Origin: Actinopolymorpha singaporensis
GTDB lineage: Bacteria; Actinomycetota; Actinomycetes; Propionibacteriales; Actinopolymorphaceae
DNA: 64,000 nucleotides
Assembly (NCBI RefSeq): GCF_900104745.1
Contig: NZ_LT629732.1
Coordinates: 434,001 to 498,000 of the forward strand
Reading direction: 5' to 3'
The notes under the pieces were generated by a model, which was given only the letters and a program-made list of their open reading frames with translations, made no database searches and was not told the DNA's origin. Below are positions 17,547 through 26,348 of the stretch, one piece after another. The number at the start of each line of letters is the position of its first letter. The stretch's first letter is position 1. The translations under genes and the position numbers were made by a program.

Positions 17547-18050
17547 TTACGCCGCGGCCCACCGTCGGGACAGCTCGGCCACCAGGTCGTCCAGGGACAG
17601 GCCGGTCACGTCCAGCTCCGCGTCCACGGCCGGCTCGGCCGCGGCGTCCTCGGCGTGCAGCGCGGCGAACTCCTGCGCGGTGAGATGCACCGGCCGGGTC
17701 GCGGCCCGCCGCCGCGCCTCCGCGACGTCCACCCGCAGCCGGACCACCAGGCAGCGGGGAAGCTCGGCCCGGTAGATCGTGAGCGTGCGTGGCGTCACCA
17801 CGTCCGTCAGCACGGTGGCGAACCCCTCGGCGGTGAACCGCCGGGCCAGCTGACAGGCGTTGCGTACGCCGAGCTCCTGCTGGCGGACCCCCTCGTCGCC
17901 GTCCCACGGAGCGGCGCCGCCGGCCACGACAAGCTGGCGTACGTCGTCCACGTCGACGTACGCACCTCGCGGCCGCGACTCCGCGAGCCGCCGCCCGGCA
18001 CTCGTCTTGCCCACGGCCGGCGGACCGGTGAGCACCAGCGGAGCGCGCAT
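17547..18050 (-). CDS. AAA-type nucleotide/small-molecule kinase-like ATPase
   Basis: A 167-residue P-loop protein with Walker A GPPAVGKTS at residues ~8-16 and the following AYVDVDDVRQLV, where acidic residues take the Walker B/substrate position. Later RAELPRCLVVRLRVDVAEARRRA resembles the lid and base-binding region of gluconate/shikimate-kinase-like proteins. The ATG at 18050 is chosen because it puts the P-loop in the usual place; a longer frame upstream is only low-complexity sequence. Substrate unknown. It is divergent from the GH2 gene. Confidence 0.75.
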   Translation of the reverse strand: MRAPLVLTGPPAVGKTSAGRRLAESRPRGAYVDVDDVRQLVVAGGAAPWDGDEGVRQQELGVRNACQLARRFTAEGFATVLTDVVTPRTLTIYRAELPRCLVVRLRVDVAEARRRAATRPVHLTAQEFAALHAEDAAAEPAVDAELDVTGLSLDDLVAELSRRWAAA

Positions 18051-18119
18051 GCGACCAGACCCTAGGCCAGCCGATCGCCCTGCGCGGCCTCGGCTGGTCG
18101 GCCGGGTCCGGCCGGATGC

Positions 18120-18149
18120 TGGACCAGCGACCGGACCCGCACCTAGCGT
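18120..18149 (+). promoter_or_regulatory. Candidate promoter of the GH2 gene
   Basis: TGGACC (18120-18125) and TAGCGT (18144-18149) are spaced by 18 bases, 63 bases ahead of the GH2 start. The -10 form TAGCNT is shared with the GH30 promoter candidate. Confidence 0.3.
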
Positions 18150-18212
18150 GACCGCGATCAACCAAGATCATCCGCGCGGTGCACCCGCGGGTCCCACGAA
18201 AGGGGACGGCCG

Positions 18213-20282
18213 ATGCGAGGTCCGGAGGTCGGTCGAAGGACACGGCTCACCGCGGTCGCCGCCGGGTTCGCGCTGGCGGTGGCGGCGTTCGCGGGCTCGG
18301 CGTTCGGCGGTTCGGCACTGGCCGCACCGAGCGGCACCACCACCACGACCACCGGCGCCGCGCCGGCGAGCGTGGTCCGCGACCCGCACGGCTCCCGGGA
18401 GCCCTCGGGCACCGAGGTCCGTGCGGTCGACGGCACCAACGTGGTCTTCTCCTACGGCGAGGTGATGCCGTCCTTCGACGGTTACGCCCGCCACGAACCC
18501 ACCCGGCGCTACCTCTCCCTGGACCGGACCTGGCGGTTCCGCTACGACCCCGGCAACCAGGGCCTGACGGCCGGCTGGCAACAGCCGGGTGCCGACGACT
18601 CGACGTGGGACTCGATCGCGGTGCCGTCCTCGTGGGATCTCAAGGACAACGACGGGTGGGCCGGTTACGACGGCGCCGACTTCGGCAAGGGCGGAGCACT
18701 CGAGGACGGGTACGCGTGGTACCGCACCAAGGTCGCGGTGCCCGCGTCGTGGCGCGGTACGCACGTCCGGCTGGCGTTCCTCGCCGCCTCCTACAGCGCG
18801 GACGTCTGGGTGAACGGCACGTTCGTCGGCAAGCACGAGGGCGGCCACACCGCGTTCGCCCTGCCGGTCGGCGACGCACTGCGGCCCGGACAGCCGGCCA
18901 CCATCGCCGTCCGCGTCTACCGCCGCGCGAGCTACACCGCCTACGACGGGACCGGTGAGAAGGTCAGCGACGACCACGCGCTTCCGCCCGGCGTCGTCGA
19001 CTACTGGCCCTACGCAGGGCTCACGCGTTCGCTGTGGCTGGAGTCGGTGCCCGAGGTCAACCTGGCCAAGGTGCTGCTGGACGCGAAGGCGGACACCCTC
19101 GACGCGCGGGTGGTGGTGCAGAACAACGGCGACACCGACTTCCACGGGTACGTACGCCTCGATCCCGGGCGCGGCTCGACCGGACGGCCCGTCCAGGTGC
19201 CCGTCGACGTGCCGGCGGGCGGGGTGGCGGTGCCGTCGGCGCGAATCGACGTGCCGGGTGCGCCGCACTGGAGCGTCGAGGACCCGCGGGTTCTCACCGC
19301 GCGGGCGTCCCTCACCGCCACCGAGGACGGCCGGCCGGTGGACACCCTGGCCGCCACCTACGGCGTACGCGAGATCGAGGTGGACGGTACGCACCTCCAG
19401 CTTGACGGCCGGCCGCTGTTCCTCAAGGGAACCAACTGGCACGAGGAGACCGACCGGTCCGGCCGGTCGATGACCTACACCGAGTACGACCACGAACTCG
19501 GCCAGGTCAAGGCGGCCGGCGCCAACTTCCTGCGCAACTGCGTCTACAACCGCCACCCGTACGTCTACGACTGGGCCGACCGCAACGGCCTGCTGCTGAT
19601 GGACGAGTGGGACACCATGTGGGTGAACACCGACCAGCAGAAGCTGCAGACCGAGAGCTACGGCCTGTCCCGCGCGCTCGCCCTGGCCACCGCGTGGAAC
19701 AACCACAACCATCCCTCGGTGATCCTGTGGGGTCTGCAGAACGAGTCGACGATCGACGGGAACGGCGCGCCGGTCTACCGCGCCTGGCTGGCCGACATGA
19801 AGGCGGCGGTGAAGGCCGTCGACCTGTCCGACCGGCCGGTCACCTGGGCGTCGTACTCCTCCTGGGACCCGGCGTTCGACCTCGCCGACGTGGTGGGTTT
19901 CAACGAGTACTTCGGTTACTTCTACGGCAAGAACGAGGACCTCGGGACCACGCTGGACGCCGTGCACCGCAACCATCCGGACAAGCCGATCCTGATCACC
20001 GAGAACGGCACCTGGTCCTATCTCGGCAAGCACGGCTCGCCGGCCGAGGCAGGCACCGAGGAGTGGCAGGCCGCCAACTTCGTCTCCCACTGGGACCAGG
20101 TGACCGCGCCCAGCCGGCCGTGGATGGCCGGCTACACGTTCTGGGTGCTGAAGGACTACAAGGAGCGCGCCGGCTACAACCAGAACTACAACGGCCTGTC
20201 CACGATGGGCATGCTCGGCTGGGACGGGACGACTCGCAGGCTGGTCTTCGACGCGTTCGCCGAAGCCCGGTCCCCGCGCTGA
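18213..20282 (+). CDS. Secreted GH2 glycoside hydrolase (beta-glucuronidase/beta-galactosidase-like)
   Basis: A 689-residue exported GH2 enzyme. A signal peptide covers residues ~1-38 (TAVAAGFALAVAAFAGSAF, then ALAAPSG). Sugar-binding, Ig-like and TIM-barrel domains follow in the normal order. Acid/base is Glu511 in WGLQNES and nucleophile Glu597 in LITENGTW; FNEYFGYFYG is like the GUS active-site loop. The Asn-x-Lys motif that bacterial beta-glucuronidases use to hold the carboxylate is not obvious in the C-terminal segment NYNGLSTMGMLGW, so galactosidase or another uronidase activity is possible. Ribosome-binding site AAAGGGGAC. The secreted location and the uronate dehydrogenase nearby fit polysaccharide use. 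Confidence 0.87.
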   Translation: MRGPEVGRRTRLTAVAAGFALAVAAFAGSAFGGSALAAPSGTTTTTTGAAPASVVRDPHGSREPSGTEVRAVDGTNVVFSYGEVMPSFDGYARHEPTRRYLSLDRTWRFRYDPGNQGLTAGWQQPGADDSTWDSIAVPSSWDLKDNDGWAGYDGADFGKGGALEDGYAWYRTKVAVPASWRGTHVRLAFLAASYSADVWVNGTFVGKHEGGHTAFALPVGDALRPGQPATIAVRVYRRASYTAYDGTGEKVSDDHALPPGVVDYWPYAGLTRSLWLESVPEVNLAKVLLDAKADTLDARVVVQNNGDTDFHGYVRLDPGRGSTGRPVQVPVDVPAGGVAVPSARIDVPGAPHWSVEDPRVLTARASLTATEDGRPVDTLAATYGVREIEVDGTHLQLDGRPLFLKGTNWHEETDRSGRSMTYTEYDHELGQVKAAGANFLRNCVYNRHPYVYDWADRNGLLLMDEWDTMWVNTDQQKLQTESYGLSRALALATAWNNHNHPSVILWGLQNESTIDGNGAPVYRAWLADMKAAVKAVDLSDRPVTWASYSSWDPAFDLADVVGFNEYFGYFYGKNEDLGTTLDAVHRNHPDKPILITENGTWSYLGKHGSPAEAGTEEWQAANFVSHWDQVTAPSRPWMAGYTFWVLKDYKERAGYNQNYNGLSTMGMLGWDGTTRRLVFDAFAEARSPR

Positions 20283-20303
20283 GCGGACCCGTAGGGTTGG
20301 CCC

Positions 20304-20612
20304 ATGATCGTGGTACACGCGGTACTCCGCTCCCGACCCGAACGCCGCATGGAGACCGTGGCCGCGCTGATCGCCATGCAGCACGCGGTCCGCACCAACG
20401 ACGACGGCTGCCTGCACTACGCCTTCGTCGCCGACCTCGAGGACGACTGCCTGTTCACCTGCGTGGAGGAGTGGACCGACCTGGACGCTCTGCGCGAGCA
20501 CCTGGCCAGTCCGCACATGGCGGCCCTCGACGCGGTGCTCGCGGACACCGCCGAGGGGCCGGCCGACATCCGGGTGTTCGAGGCGGTGCCGACCGAGATC
20601 ACCCCGGTCTGA
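20304..20612 (+). CDS. Antibiotic biosynthesis monooxygenase (ABM) domain protein
   Basis: A 102-residue single-domain ferredoxin-like protein of the ABM/putative quinol monooxygenase family (YgiN-like). Typical features are the N-terminal VVHAVLRSRPERRMETVAAL, the central CLHYAFVADLEDDCLFTCVEEWTD and AL-REHLASPHM helix. Such proteins dimerise and act on quinols or small aromatics without a cofactor, but many have no known substrate. It begins 21 bases after the GH2 gene, so it may be co-transcribed, and its end overlaps the converging patatin gene by 14 bases. Confidence 0.8.
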   Translation: MIVVHAVLRSRPERRMETVAALIAMQHAVRTNDDGCLHYAFVADLEDDCLFTCVEEWTDLDALREHLASPHMAALDAVLADTAEGPADIRVFEAVPTEITPV

Positions 20613-23475
20613 CGGCCGGCACGTCGTCGGTGGGCCAGTTCGAGTTGGGAACGCCCGCCGCCGGGACGTCGCCGGCCGGTACGCCGTGAGCGCGTTCCCG
20701 CTCGACCTGGTGCAGCAGGTCGCGGGTCAACGTCTCGCCGAGCGCGCGGTAGGCCTCGAAGTCGAACTCGCCGTACAACTGGTCCCCGGTGGTGTGCCGC
20801 GGGAAGTCGGGGTGTTCGAGGGCGTAGGTCTCCAGGTCCCAGCACAGGTCGCCTGCCAACACGGCCTTGACGAGCAGGATGTCGGCCGTGCCGCCCTCGG
20901 GATAGGTCGCCCGGCCGCGTGCCCAGCCGCGGCCGATCCGCTCCCCGCCGTGGCGCTGCAGGGTGCGCAGGTCGAGGTTGACGTCGACGCCGAGATCCAT
21001 CCGGGCGGACGCGATCGCCGAGCCCACCGCCGCGAAGGAGTCCTCCACGTCGTTCGACGCGTCGATCACCACGACCCGGGCGGGGCGGCGGCGCAGTGCC
21101 TCCACCAGGCCGAGGTTGTCGTAGTGGCCGCCGTCGGTGACGTACAGCCTGCGGTCGTACATCGACGCCCGGCCGAACGCCTCCCGGAACAACTGGTGGG
21201 CGCCCGGCTTGTCCGCGATCGACGCGGCGTACGCGGTGGCCGAGGCCAGCCGGGTGAGCATCCCGGTTCGGCTCTCGCCTCGCCGGCGTTCGGCCAGGTC
21301 GCCGCAGCGGCGGGCGAGCGCGGCCGCCGGTGACGTCGTACCCCAGTACGGGTTGGGCAGCCACACGCCGAGCCGGGCGTTGACCACCGCGAACAGCAAC
21401 CGCATCGGGCGGGTACTGGCGTTGTTGCGCCCGGTCAGCGGCGCGAACGCGGCTCCGCTGATCGCCACCGCACCGGGCAGGGTCACGTCGCGATGGTGGT
21501 AGTCCGCGCGGACCTCGTACTCCGCGGTGGGTTCCAGCCCCTCCGCGGGGAGGGTGACGTCGCCGGCGATGCCGGTCAGCTCCGGGTCGAAGACGAACGG
21601 CACACAGCCCCGGTCCGGCGGGATGAAGTCCGCGTCGGCGGCGTTGGCGGAGCCGACGATCACGAGTTGCGGACCGCCGTCCGGCGACACGGCGTACCGC
21701 GAGTACGGCAGCGGTGTCGGGTAGGCGCGTTCGGCCTCCCGCTCGGAGTGTCCCCGGCCGACCAGGTACGCCACCGACAACCGCTCGCGGTAGTACGGAT
21801 GCAGGGACGTGCGGGTGGCGTCGGTGAAGATCCGCGTCGCGACCAGCATCGCCGCGCACAGACCGGCCACCCACCAGCGCGAGCGCCACTCCTCACTGGC
21901 GGCGTACCCCGCGGTCCAGCGCAGCAGCACCACGAGCACGCCCACGACCAGCAGCGCCGAGCCGAGCCAGGGCACCAGGTGGGTACGAAGCCAGGTGAGG
22001 ATCCGCCTGCGCAGGCTGGGACCGACCCCCGCGGAGATGGTCTGGATCCCTTTCCAGGCCGACCGGGCCAGCGCGATGAACGCCGCGCCGAGAGCGGCCA
22101 GGGTGACGAAGCCGAACTGCGAGTCGACCGCGGCGTTCGCGTTCGTGGCCTGCGGTCCGGCGACGCCGCTCGCGGTGCCGACCACTCCGTCGGTCAGCCC
22201 GCCGAGAAGGCCGGAGTGACCGCCGGCCGGACCAGGGCCGAGGTTGTTCGCCCACACCAGGACCAGCGGAACGCCCAACAGCAGCAGGGGGCTGACGATC
22301 CCCGGCAGCAGGAGCAGCCGGGCCAGTGCCCGGCCCTCCCTGCGCAGCCAGGTCGGCGGGACGCGGAACCGGTCGACCAGCACCTCCGCCAGGAACAGCA
22401 CCACCACGATCGCCAGCGGACCGGCGGCGCCCAGCCAGTACCACGTCGGCAGGCTGCCGAAGTCCGTGGACGCGTCGGCGCCACCGAGGCCGCGTACGAC
22501 GGAGGTTTCCGCGATCGCCCAGCCGAGCACCCAGGCCACTGCCCGGATCAGGATCCCAATCAACACCAGGTTGACAACGGCGCCGTACAGCAGGGACATG
22601 ATGGCGCGGGCGCCGACCGCCAGCGAGGGCATCAGGTAGTGGGTGTGCCGGCGCAGCCGGGCGAGCTCGGGACTGCCCATGGAGTATGGCGGGCTCTCGC
22701 CCGGCGACGTGCGTCCCTCGTCGACCAGGGAGCGCCGCAGGAAGTGGAACGCCGCTGCGATGTAGCCGCCGCCACTGACGCCGATCACCGTCGAGGAACG
22801 TTGGTACTCACCCGCGTCGGTCAGCGCCTGCAGGGCTCCCAGTGAGAACGCCGCCGACCGGATGCCGCCGCCGGAGCAGCAGATGATCTGCCGGCCGCGG
22901 TCGTGCCTGGTGAGGTCCGCGGCGACCTTCCCGTCGGGTGTCTGCCCGCCGGCCGCCTGCCCGTTGGATGCCTGCCCACCAATCGGCGGCGTTCGGCTCA
23001 GCGAGCCGTACCGGGTGGTCACCAACGCCGTCCCGGCCAGCAACAACCCACCGATCCACAGCACCCACAACGCCCCGGTCAGCCAGCCGACCGACAGCGA
23101 GGGACACGTGCCGGTCGCGGATCGGTCGCCGAACCGCTGCCACAACACGACGTTCTCCACCCCGTCCAGGAAGGCGGCCGCGCTCACCAGCACCGCACCC
23201 GCGAACGCGCGCCGGCGAACCATGTCCCCCGCCGGCCGCACCAGCGCCACGAAGCCGTGCGCACGCCACGCGGCGAGGAGGTAGGCGCAGATCAGTCCGG
23301 TGTCGACCAGCAGCGACAACCGCGCGGGTGTGGCGCACGGTTGCTCACCGGCCTGCACCGCATGCCGCATCGGCCACTGCACCAGCAACAGCAAGGCGGT
23401 GAGCAGCATCGCCGCCCGCACCTGCCGCCAGTGCCCACCCAGCCGAACCTCTGCCCGCGTGCGTTCGTCCGACAC
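20599..23475 (-). CDS. Multi-spanning membrane protein with a split patatin-like phospholipase domain
   Basis: A 958-residue protein with patatin-type serine hydrolase signatures: oxyanion loop CSGGGIRSA (Gly202-Arg206), nucleophile Ser234 in GVSGGG, and catalytic Asp781 in VTDGGHYDN. N-terminal residues ~20-155 hold about four hydrophobic helices; between Ser and Asp lie at least six more (AIMSLLYGAVVNLVLIGILI, PLAIVVVLFLAEVL, LLLLPGIVSPLLLLGVPLVL and others). The dyad residues are therefore ~547 apart, against roughly 150-200 in simple patatins, so the catalytic domain is split by a membrane insertion. Likely a membrane-embedded lipid acyl hydrolase. GTG start at 23475 with GGGGGAC upstream; longer frames upstream are not coding. 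Confidence 0.82.
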   Translation of the reverse strand: MSDERTRAEVRLGGHWRQVRAAMLLTALLLLVQWPMRHAVQAGEQPCATPARLSLLVDTGLICAYLLAAWRAHGFVALVRPAGDMVRRRAFAGAVLVSAAAFLDGVENVVLWQRFGDRSATGTCPSLSVGWLTGALWVLWIGGLLLAGTALVTTRYGSLSRTPPIGGQASNGQAAGGQTPDGKVAADLTRHDRGRQIICCSGGGIRSAAFSLGALQALTDAGEYQRSSTVIGVSGGGYIAAAFHFLRRSLVDEGRTSPGESPPYSMGSPELARLRRHTHYLMPSLAVGARAIMSLLYGAVVNLVLIGILIRAVAWVLGWAIAETSVVRGLGGADASTDFGSLPTWYWLGAAGPLAIVVVLFLAEVLVDRFRVPPTWLRREGRALARLLLLPGIVSPLLLLGVPLVLVWANNLGPGPAGGHSGLLGGLTDGVVGTASGVAGPQATNANAAVDSQFGFVTLAALGAAFIALARSAWKGIQTISAGVGPSLRRRILTWLRTHLVPWLGSALLVVGVLVVLLRWTAGYAASEEWRSRWWVAGLCAAMLVATRIFTDATRTSLHPYYRERLSVAYLVGRGHSEREAERAYPTPLPYSRYAVSPDGGPQLVIVGSANAADADFIPPDRGCVPFVFDPELTGIAGDVTLPAEGLEPTAEYEVRADYHHRDVTLPGAVAISGAAFAPLTGRNNASTRPMRLLFAVVNARLGVWLPNPYWGTTSPAAALARRCGDLAERRRGESRTGMLTRLASATAYAASIADKPGAHQLFREAFGRASMYDRRLYVTDGGHYDNLGLVEALRRRPARVVVIDASNDVEDSFAAVGSAIASARMDLGVDVNLDLRTLQRHGGERIGRGWARGRATYPEGGTADILLVKAVLAGDLCWDLETYALEHPDFPRHTTGDQLYGEFDFEAYRALGETLTRDLLHQVERERAHGVPAGDVPAAGVPNSNWPTDDVPAVRPG

Positions 23476-23605
23476 GAGCGTCCCCCTTCGCGCGGTCGGG
23501 CTGCACCCCCGGCGGGCTCGCCATGCCGTGCTCGACGTCGTACGAAGAAGGTAGTCCCGCCGCTGTCCGGCGGCTACCGGACTCGACTCATCGGGGAGCT
23601 CGAAC

Positions 23606-24361
23606 TCATCGGGGAAAGCCGGGCGTGGCCCAGGTGGTGCCGTCGGGTGCGATCGCGTACGCCTCGAAACCCGTCCGCCCGGCGAGCCACTCACGCGCCT
23701 GTTCGCCCATCGCCAGTGCGGCGGTGGCGTAGGCGTCGGCGGTGGGCAGGTCCGGGCCGACGACGGTGACGCTCGCCCACCCGGTGGCGGGTTCACCGGT
23801 GCGCGGATCGACGACGTGGGCGCCGCGTTCGGCCGTGCCCGACGTGGCGACCGCGATGTCCGCGCCCTCGACGACCGTCGCCAGCCGGCTGCGGTCGTGC
23901 GGGTCGGCGATGCCGACGCGCCACCACCGGCCGGGCGCGGGCCGGCCACGGGCGAGGACGTCGCCGCCGGCGTTCAGGCAGTGAGCCTGCGAGCCGGCCG
24001 CCCGCAGGATGTGGTCGGCCTGCTCGATCGACCATCCCTTCACCAGTCCGGACGGGTCGAGCCGCCCGGCGTACCTCGGGTCGAAGTAGCCGACCGTCTC
24101 CACTCTCAGTTCCTCGCACCGCGCCAGCACCGACCGGACCGTGTCCGGGCAGTCGGCCAGTCCGACCTCGCCGCGGTCGAGCCGGCTGATCGCGCTGTCG
24201 GGACGGTAGGTGCTGAACGTCGCGTCGACGGTGTGCAGCCAGCTGACGACCGCATCCACCGCGCCGGCGCCCACCCGCGTGTCACGGACGTCGATGGTCA
24301 CCGCCGTACCCATCACGTACTCCACATGACGGACCGGGCCCGGAGCCGTCGCCGCGCTCAC
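23606..24361 (-). CDS. FAD:protein FMN transferase (ApbE family)
   Basis: A 251-residue flavinyltransferase that attaches FMN from FAD to a Thr/Ser of an extracytoplasmic partner. ApbE hallmarks are present: the opening EYVMGTAVTIDVRD, the lysine segment DPSGLVKGWSIEQA, the NAGGDVLARG glycine loop, and VATSGTAERGAHVVDPRTGEPA, followed by ADAYATAALAMG with the Mg-binding acid. No clear lipobox. It overlaps the preceding FMN-binding gene by 4 bases (ATGA), so translation is coupled, and that neighbour carries the acceptor motif. Confidence 0.9.
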   Translation of the reverse strand: MSAATAPGPVRHVEYVMGTAVTIDVRDTRVGAGAVDAVVSWLHTVDATFSTYRPDSAISRLDRGEVGLADCPDTVRSVLARCEELRVETVGYFDPRYAGRLDPSGLVKGWSIEQADHILRAAGSQAHCLNAGGDVLARGRPAPGRWWRVGIADPHDRSRLATVVEGADIAVATSGTAERGAHVVDPRTGEPATGWASVTVVGPDLPTADAYATAALAMGEQAREWLAGRTGFEAYAIAPDGTTWATPGFPR

Positions 24362-24963
24362 GCGCCGGCCTTGTCGAGCGCGGACTGCAGCGAGGTTCTG
24401 TAGCCCTCGCTGGTGTACGTCGCGCCGGACACGCTGTCGATGTGTGCGCTCTGGGCGGACAGGGCCTCCTTACGCAGTTCGGGTGCCGAGAAGCCGGCGA
24501 TCTCGGAGCTTCGCTGGTTGCCGCCCGGCAGTTGCAGCGCGGTGACGTCGGTGATCCGGTGCCCGACCAGGGTGACCTGCACCTGCACAGGGCCGTACGG
24601 CGTGTCCGCGGTCTCCCCCGCCACCTTCACCTTCGTCACGGGCTTGGGCTTCGGGACGACCTTCTTCGGCGCGGCCTGCACCTTCGGGGCAGCCTTCGCC
24701 CTGGGTGTCGCCCTCGTCTTCGTCCCGGTGGACGGCTTCTTCGTCGCCGTCAACTTCTTCTTGCGCGGGGTCGGGTCAGCCGTGGGAGTCGGCGTCACCT
24801 TGGGTGTGGGCGTGCGCTTGGTGGCCGTCGACCCGGATCCGGTCGCGCCGGCGCCCGGCGCCGCCGCGGTGGCCAGGCCCGGCGCACCGGTCTGTGACTT
24901 CACCCCCAGCAGCAGCACGATTCCGGTGATGGTGGTCAGCGCGGTGAGCACGATGCGTTTCAT
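24358..24963 (-). CDS. FMN-binding (flavinylated) extracytoplasmic protein with long Lys/Pro linker
   Basis: A 201-residue protein with an N-terminal membrane anchor (KRIVLTALTTITGIVLLLG), a ~75-residue linker extremely rich in Lys, Pro, Thr and Ala (for example TKRTPTPKVTPTP and PKKVVPKPKPVTKV), and a C-terminal FMN-binding domain of ~85 residues. The acceptor motif is SGATYTSEGYR, where the Thr is the expected covalent FMN site. The basic linker could span or bind the cell wall. Start ATG at 24963 overlaps the stop of the upstream reductase gene (TGATG), and its own stop overlaps the ApbE start, giving a three-gene coupled operon. Confidence 0.88.
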   Translation of the reverse strand: MKRIVLTALTTITGIVLLLGVKSQTGAPGLATAAAPGAGATGSGSTATKRTPTPKVTPTPTADPTPRKKKLTATKKPSTGTKTRATPRAKAAPKVQAAPKKVVPKPKPVTKVKVAGETADTPYGPVQVQVTLVGHRITDVTALQLPGGNQRSSEIAGFSAPELRKEALSAQSAHIDSVSGATYTSEGYRTSLQSALDKAGA

Positions 24964-26291
24964 CAGAAGTTGAAGTCCTCGTGGTGGATTCGGCGCGCGG
25001 GAACCCCGCACTCCCGCAGCGACTCCATCGCGGTGGTCATCATCCCGCCGGGTCCGCACAGGTAGGCGTCGCGCTCGGCGACGTCGGGCACCAGGCGGCG
25101 CAGCCAGTTCGGATGCAGCGCCGGTTCCTGACCGGGACCCGGAGGGCCGACCAGATAGTGCACGACGGCCCGGCGGTCGGCGGCGATCTCGTCCAGTTCG
25201 TGACGGAACACGACGTCCTCGTGCCTGCTGGCGCGGTAGATCAGGGTGAGCCTGCCCTCCTCCGCCGGTAGCGATTCGAACAGCGCACGCAGCGGGGTCA
25301 CCCCGACCCCGCCGGCGATCAGCACCACGCCGTGCCGGCTGCGCCGCCGAGCGGTGAGCGCGCCGTACGGGCCCTCGGCGAGCACCCTGGTGCCCACCCG
25401 GATCCGCTGCAGTTGCTCGGTGTGGTCACCGAGTGCCTTGATGGTGACCCGCAGCCAGCTGGGGTTCGGCGCGGCGGACAGCGAGTACGGATGCGACTGC
25501 CACCACGCGTTCCGGGTGAGGAAGCGTAGCCGCAGGAACTGCCCCGCCTCCGCGCCGAGCTCGTCCAGGCGGGCCCCGGTGAGGTAGACCGACACCACGC
25601 CGGGCGCCTCGGTACGGACGGCGGCCACCTCCAGCCGGTGCCGCCAGAGGTTGCGGATCGGGACGAGGAGGCGGTACCAGACGAGCAACGCCGTCGCGGC
25701 GGCGTACGCACCGATCCACCCCCACCGCGCCACGGCGTTCGGCACGAACTGCGCACCGGTGAGGATCTGGTGCCAGAACGCGAGCGCTATGCCGGCGTAG
25801 GTCAGCAGGTGCAGGAGATACCACGTCTCGTACCTCACCCGGCTGCGGATCGCGGTGGCCGAGACCGTCCCCACGAGCACGAAGAGTCCCGCGCCGATCA
25901 CCGCCCACAGGACGTACGGGTAGCCGGTCAGCAGGTCGGTCACCTCAGCGCCGAGAGACGCATGCGCGGTCAGCGCGTACCCGAGCCAGATCAGCACCAT
26001 GTGTGCGACCGTCACGCACACGACGTAACGTCCGACCATGCTGTGGATCCGGGCCAGCCGGTCCGTGCCGACCTGGCGTTCCAGCAGCGGGAGGCGGGCC
26101 ATCAGCACCAGCAGGATCACCACCAGGTAGCCGGCGAACAGCCCGGTCAGCCGACCAGCCTCGGTCAGCTGCGCGCCGAAGGAGGTCGGCGGAAGGGTGC
26201 TGGTCCACCACAGCAGGGTCAGGCCCCCGGCGCCGACGGCGACCCCGGCCCACACCAGCCACGGCGAGTGCCGCACGATCAGAGCACGCAT
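24963..26291 (-). CDS. Ferric-reductase-like transmembrane flavin/NAD(P) oxidoreductase
   Basis: A 442-residue protein. The N-terminal half has six helices of the ferric-reductase (bis-heme b) type, with paired histidines in the segments VTVAHMVLIWLGYAL and WYLLHLLTYAGIALAFWHQ. The C-terminal half is a ferredoxin-NADP reductase module: FAD site HPYSLSAAP, pyrophosphate region LIAGGVGVTPLRAL, NAD(P) site YLCGPGGMM and an aromatic C-terminus DFNF. It should take electrons from cytoplasmic NAD(P)H through FAD and hemes across the membrane. The FMN protein and ApbE enzyme coupled downstream are the likely outer acceptor and its maturase. ATG at 26291; GTGs at 26300/26297 are in frame. Confidence 0.87.
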   Translation of the reverse strand: MRALIVRHSPWLVWAGVAVGAGGLTLLWWTSTLPPTSFGAQLTEAGRLTGLFAGYLVVILLVLMARLPLLERQVGTDRLARIHSMVGRYVVCVTVAHMVLIWLGYALTAHASLGAEVTDLLTGYPYVLWAVIGAGLFVLVGTVSATAIRSRVRYETWYLLHLLTYAGIALAFWHQILTGAQFVPNAVARWGWIGAYAAATALLVWYRLLVPIRNLWRHRLEVAAVRTEAPGVVSVYLTGARLDELGAEAGQFLRLRFLTRNAWWQSHPYSLSAAPNPSWLRVTIKALGDHTEQLQRIRVGTRVLAEGPYGALTARRRSRHGVVLIAGGVGVTPLRALFESLPAEEGRLTLIYRASRHEDVVFRHELDEIAADRRAVVHYLVGPPGPGQEPALHPNWLRRLVPDVAERDAYLCGPGGMMTTAMESLRECGVPARRIHHEDFNF

Positions 26292-26348
26292 GGACACCAC
26301 CGTGGCCGACCGACCTGTGGGAACCCGGTGACAATACTGTCCGCGCCC

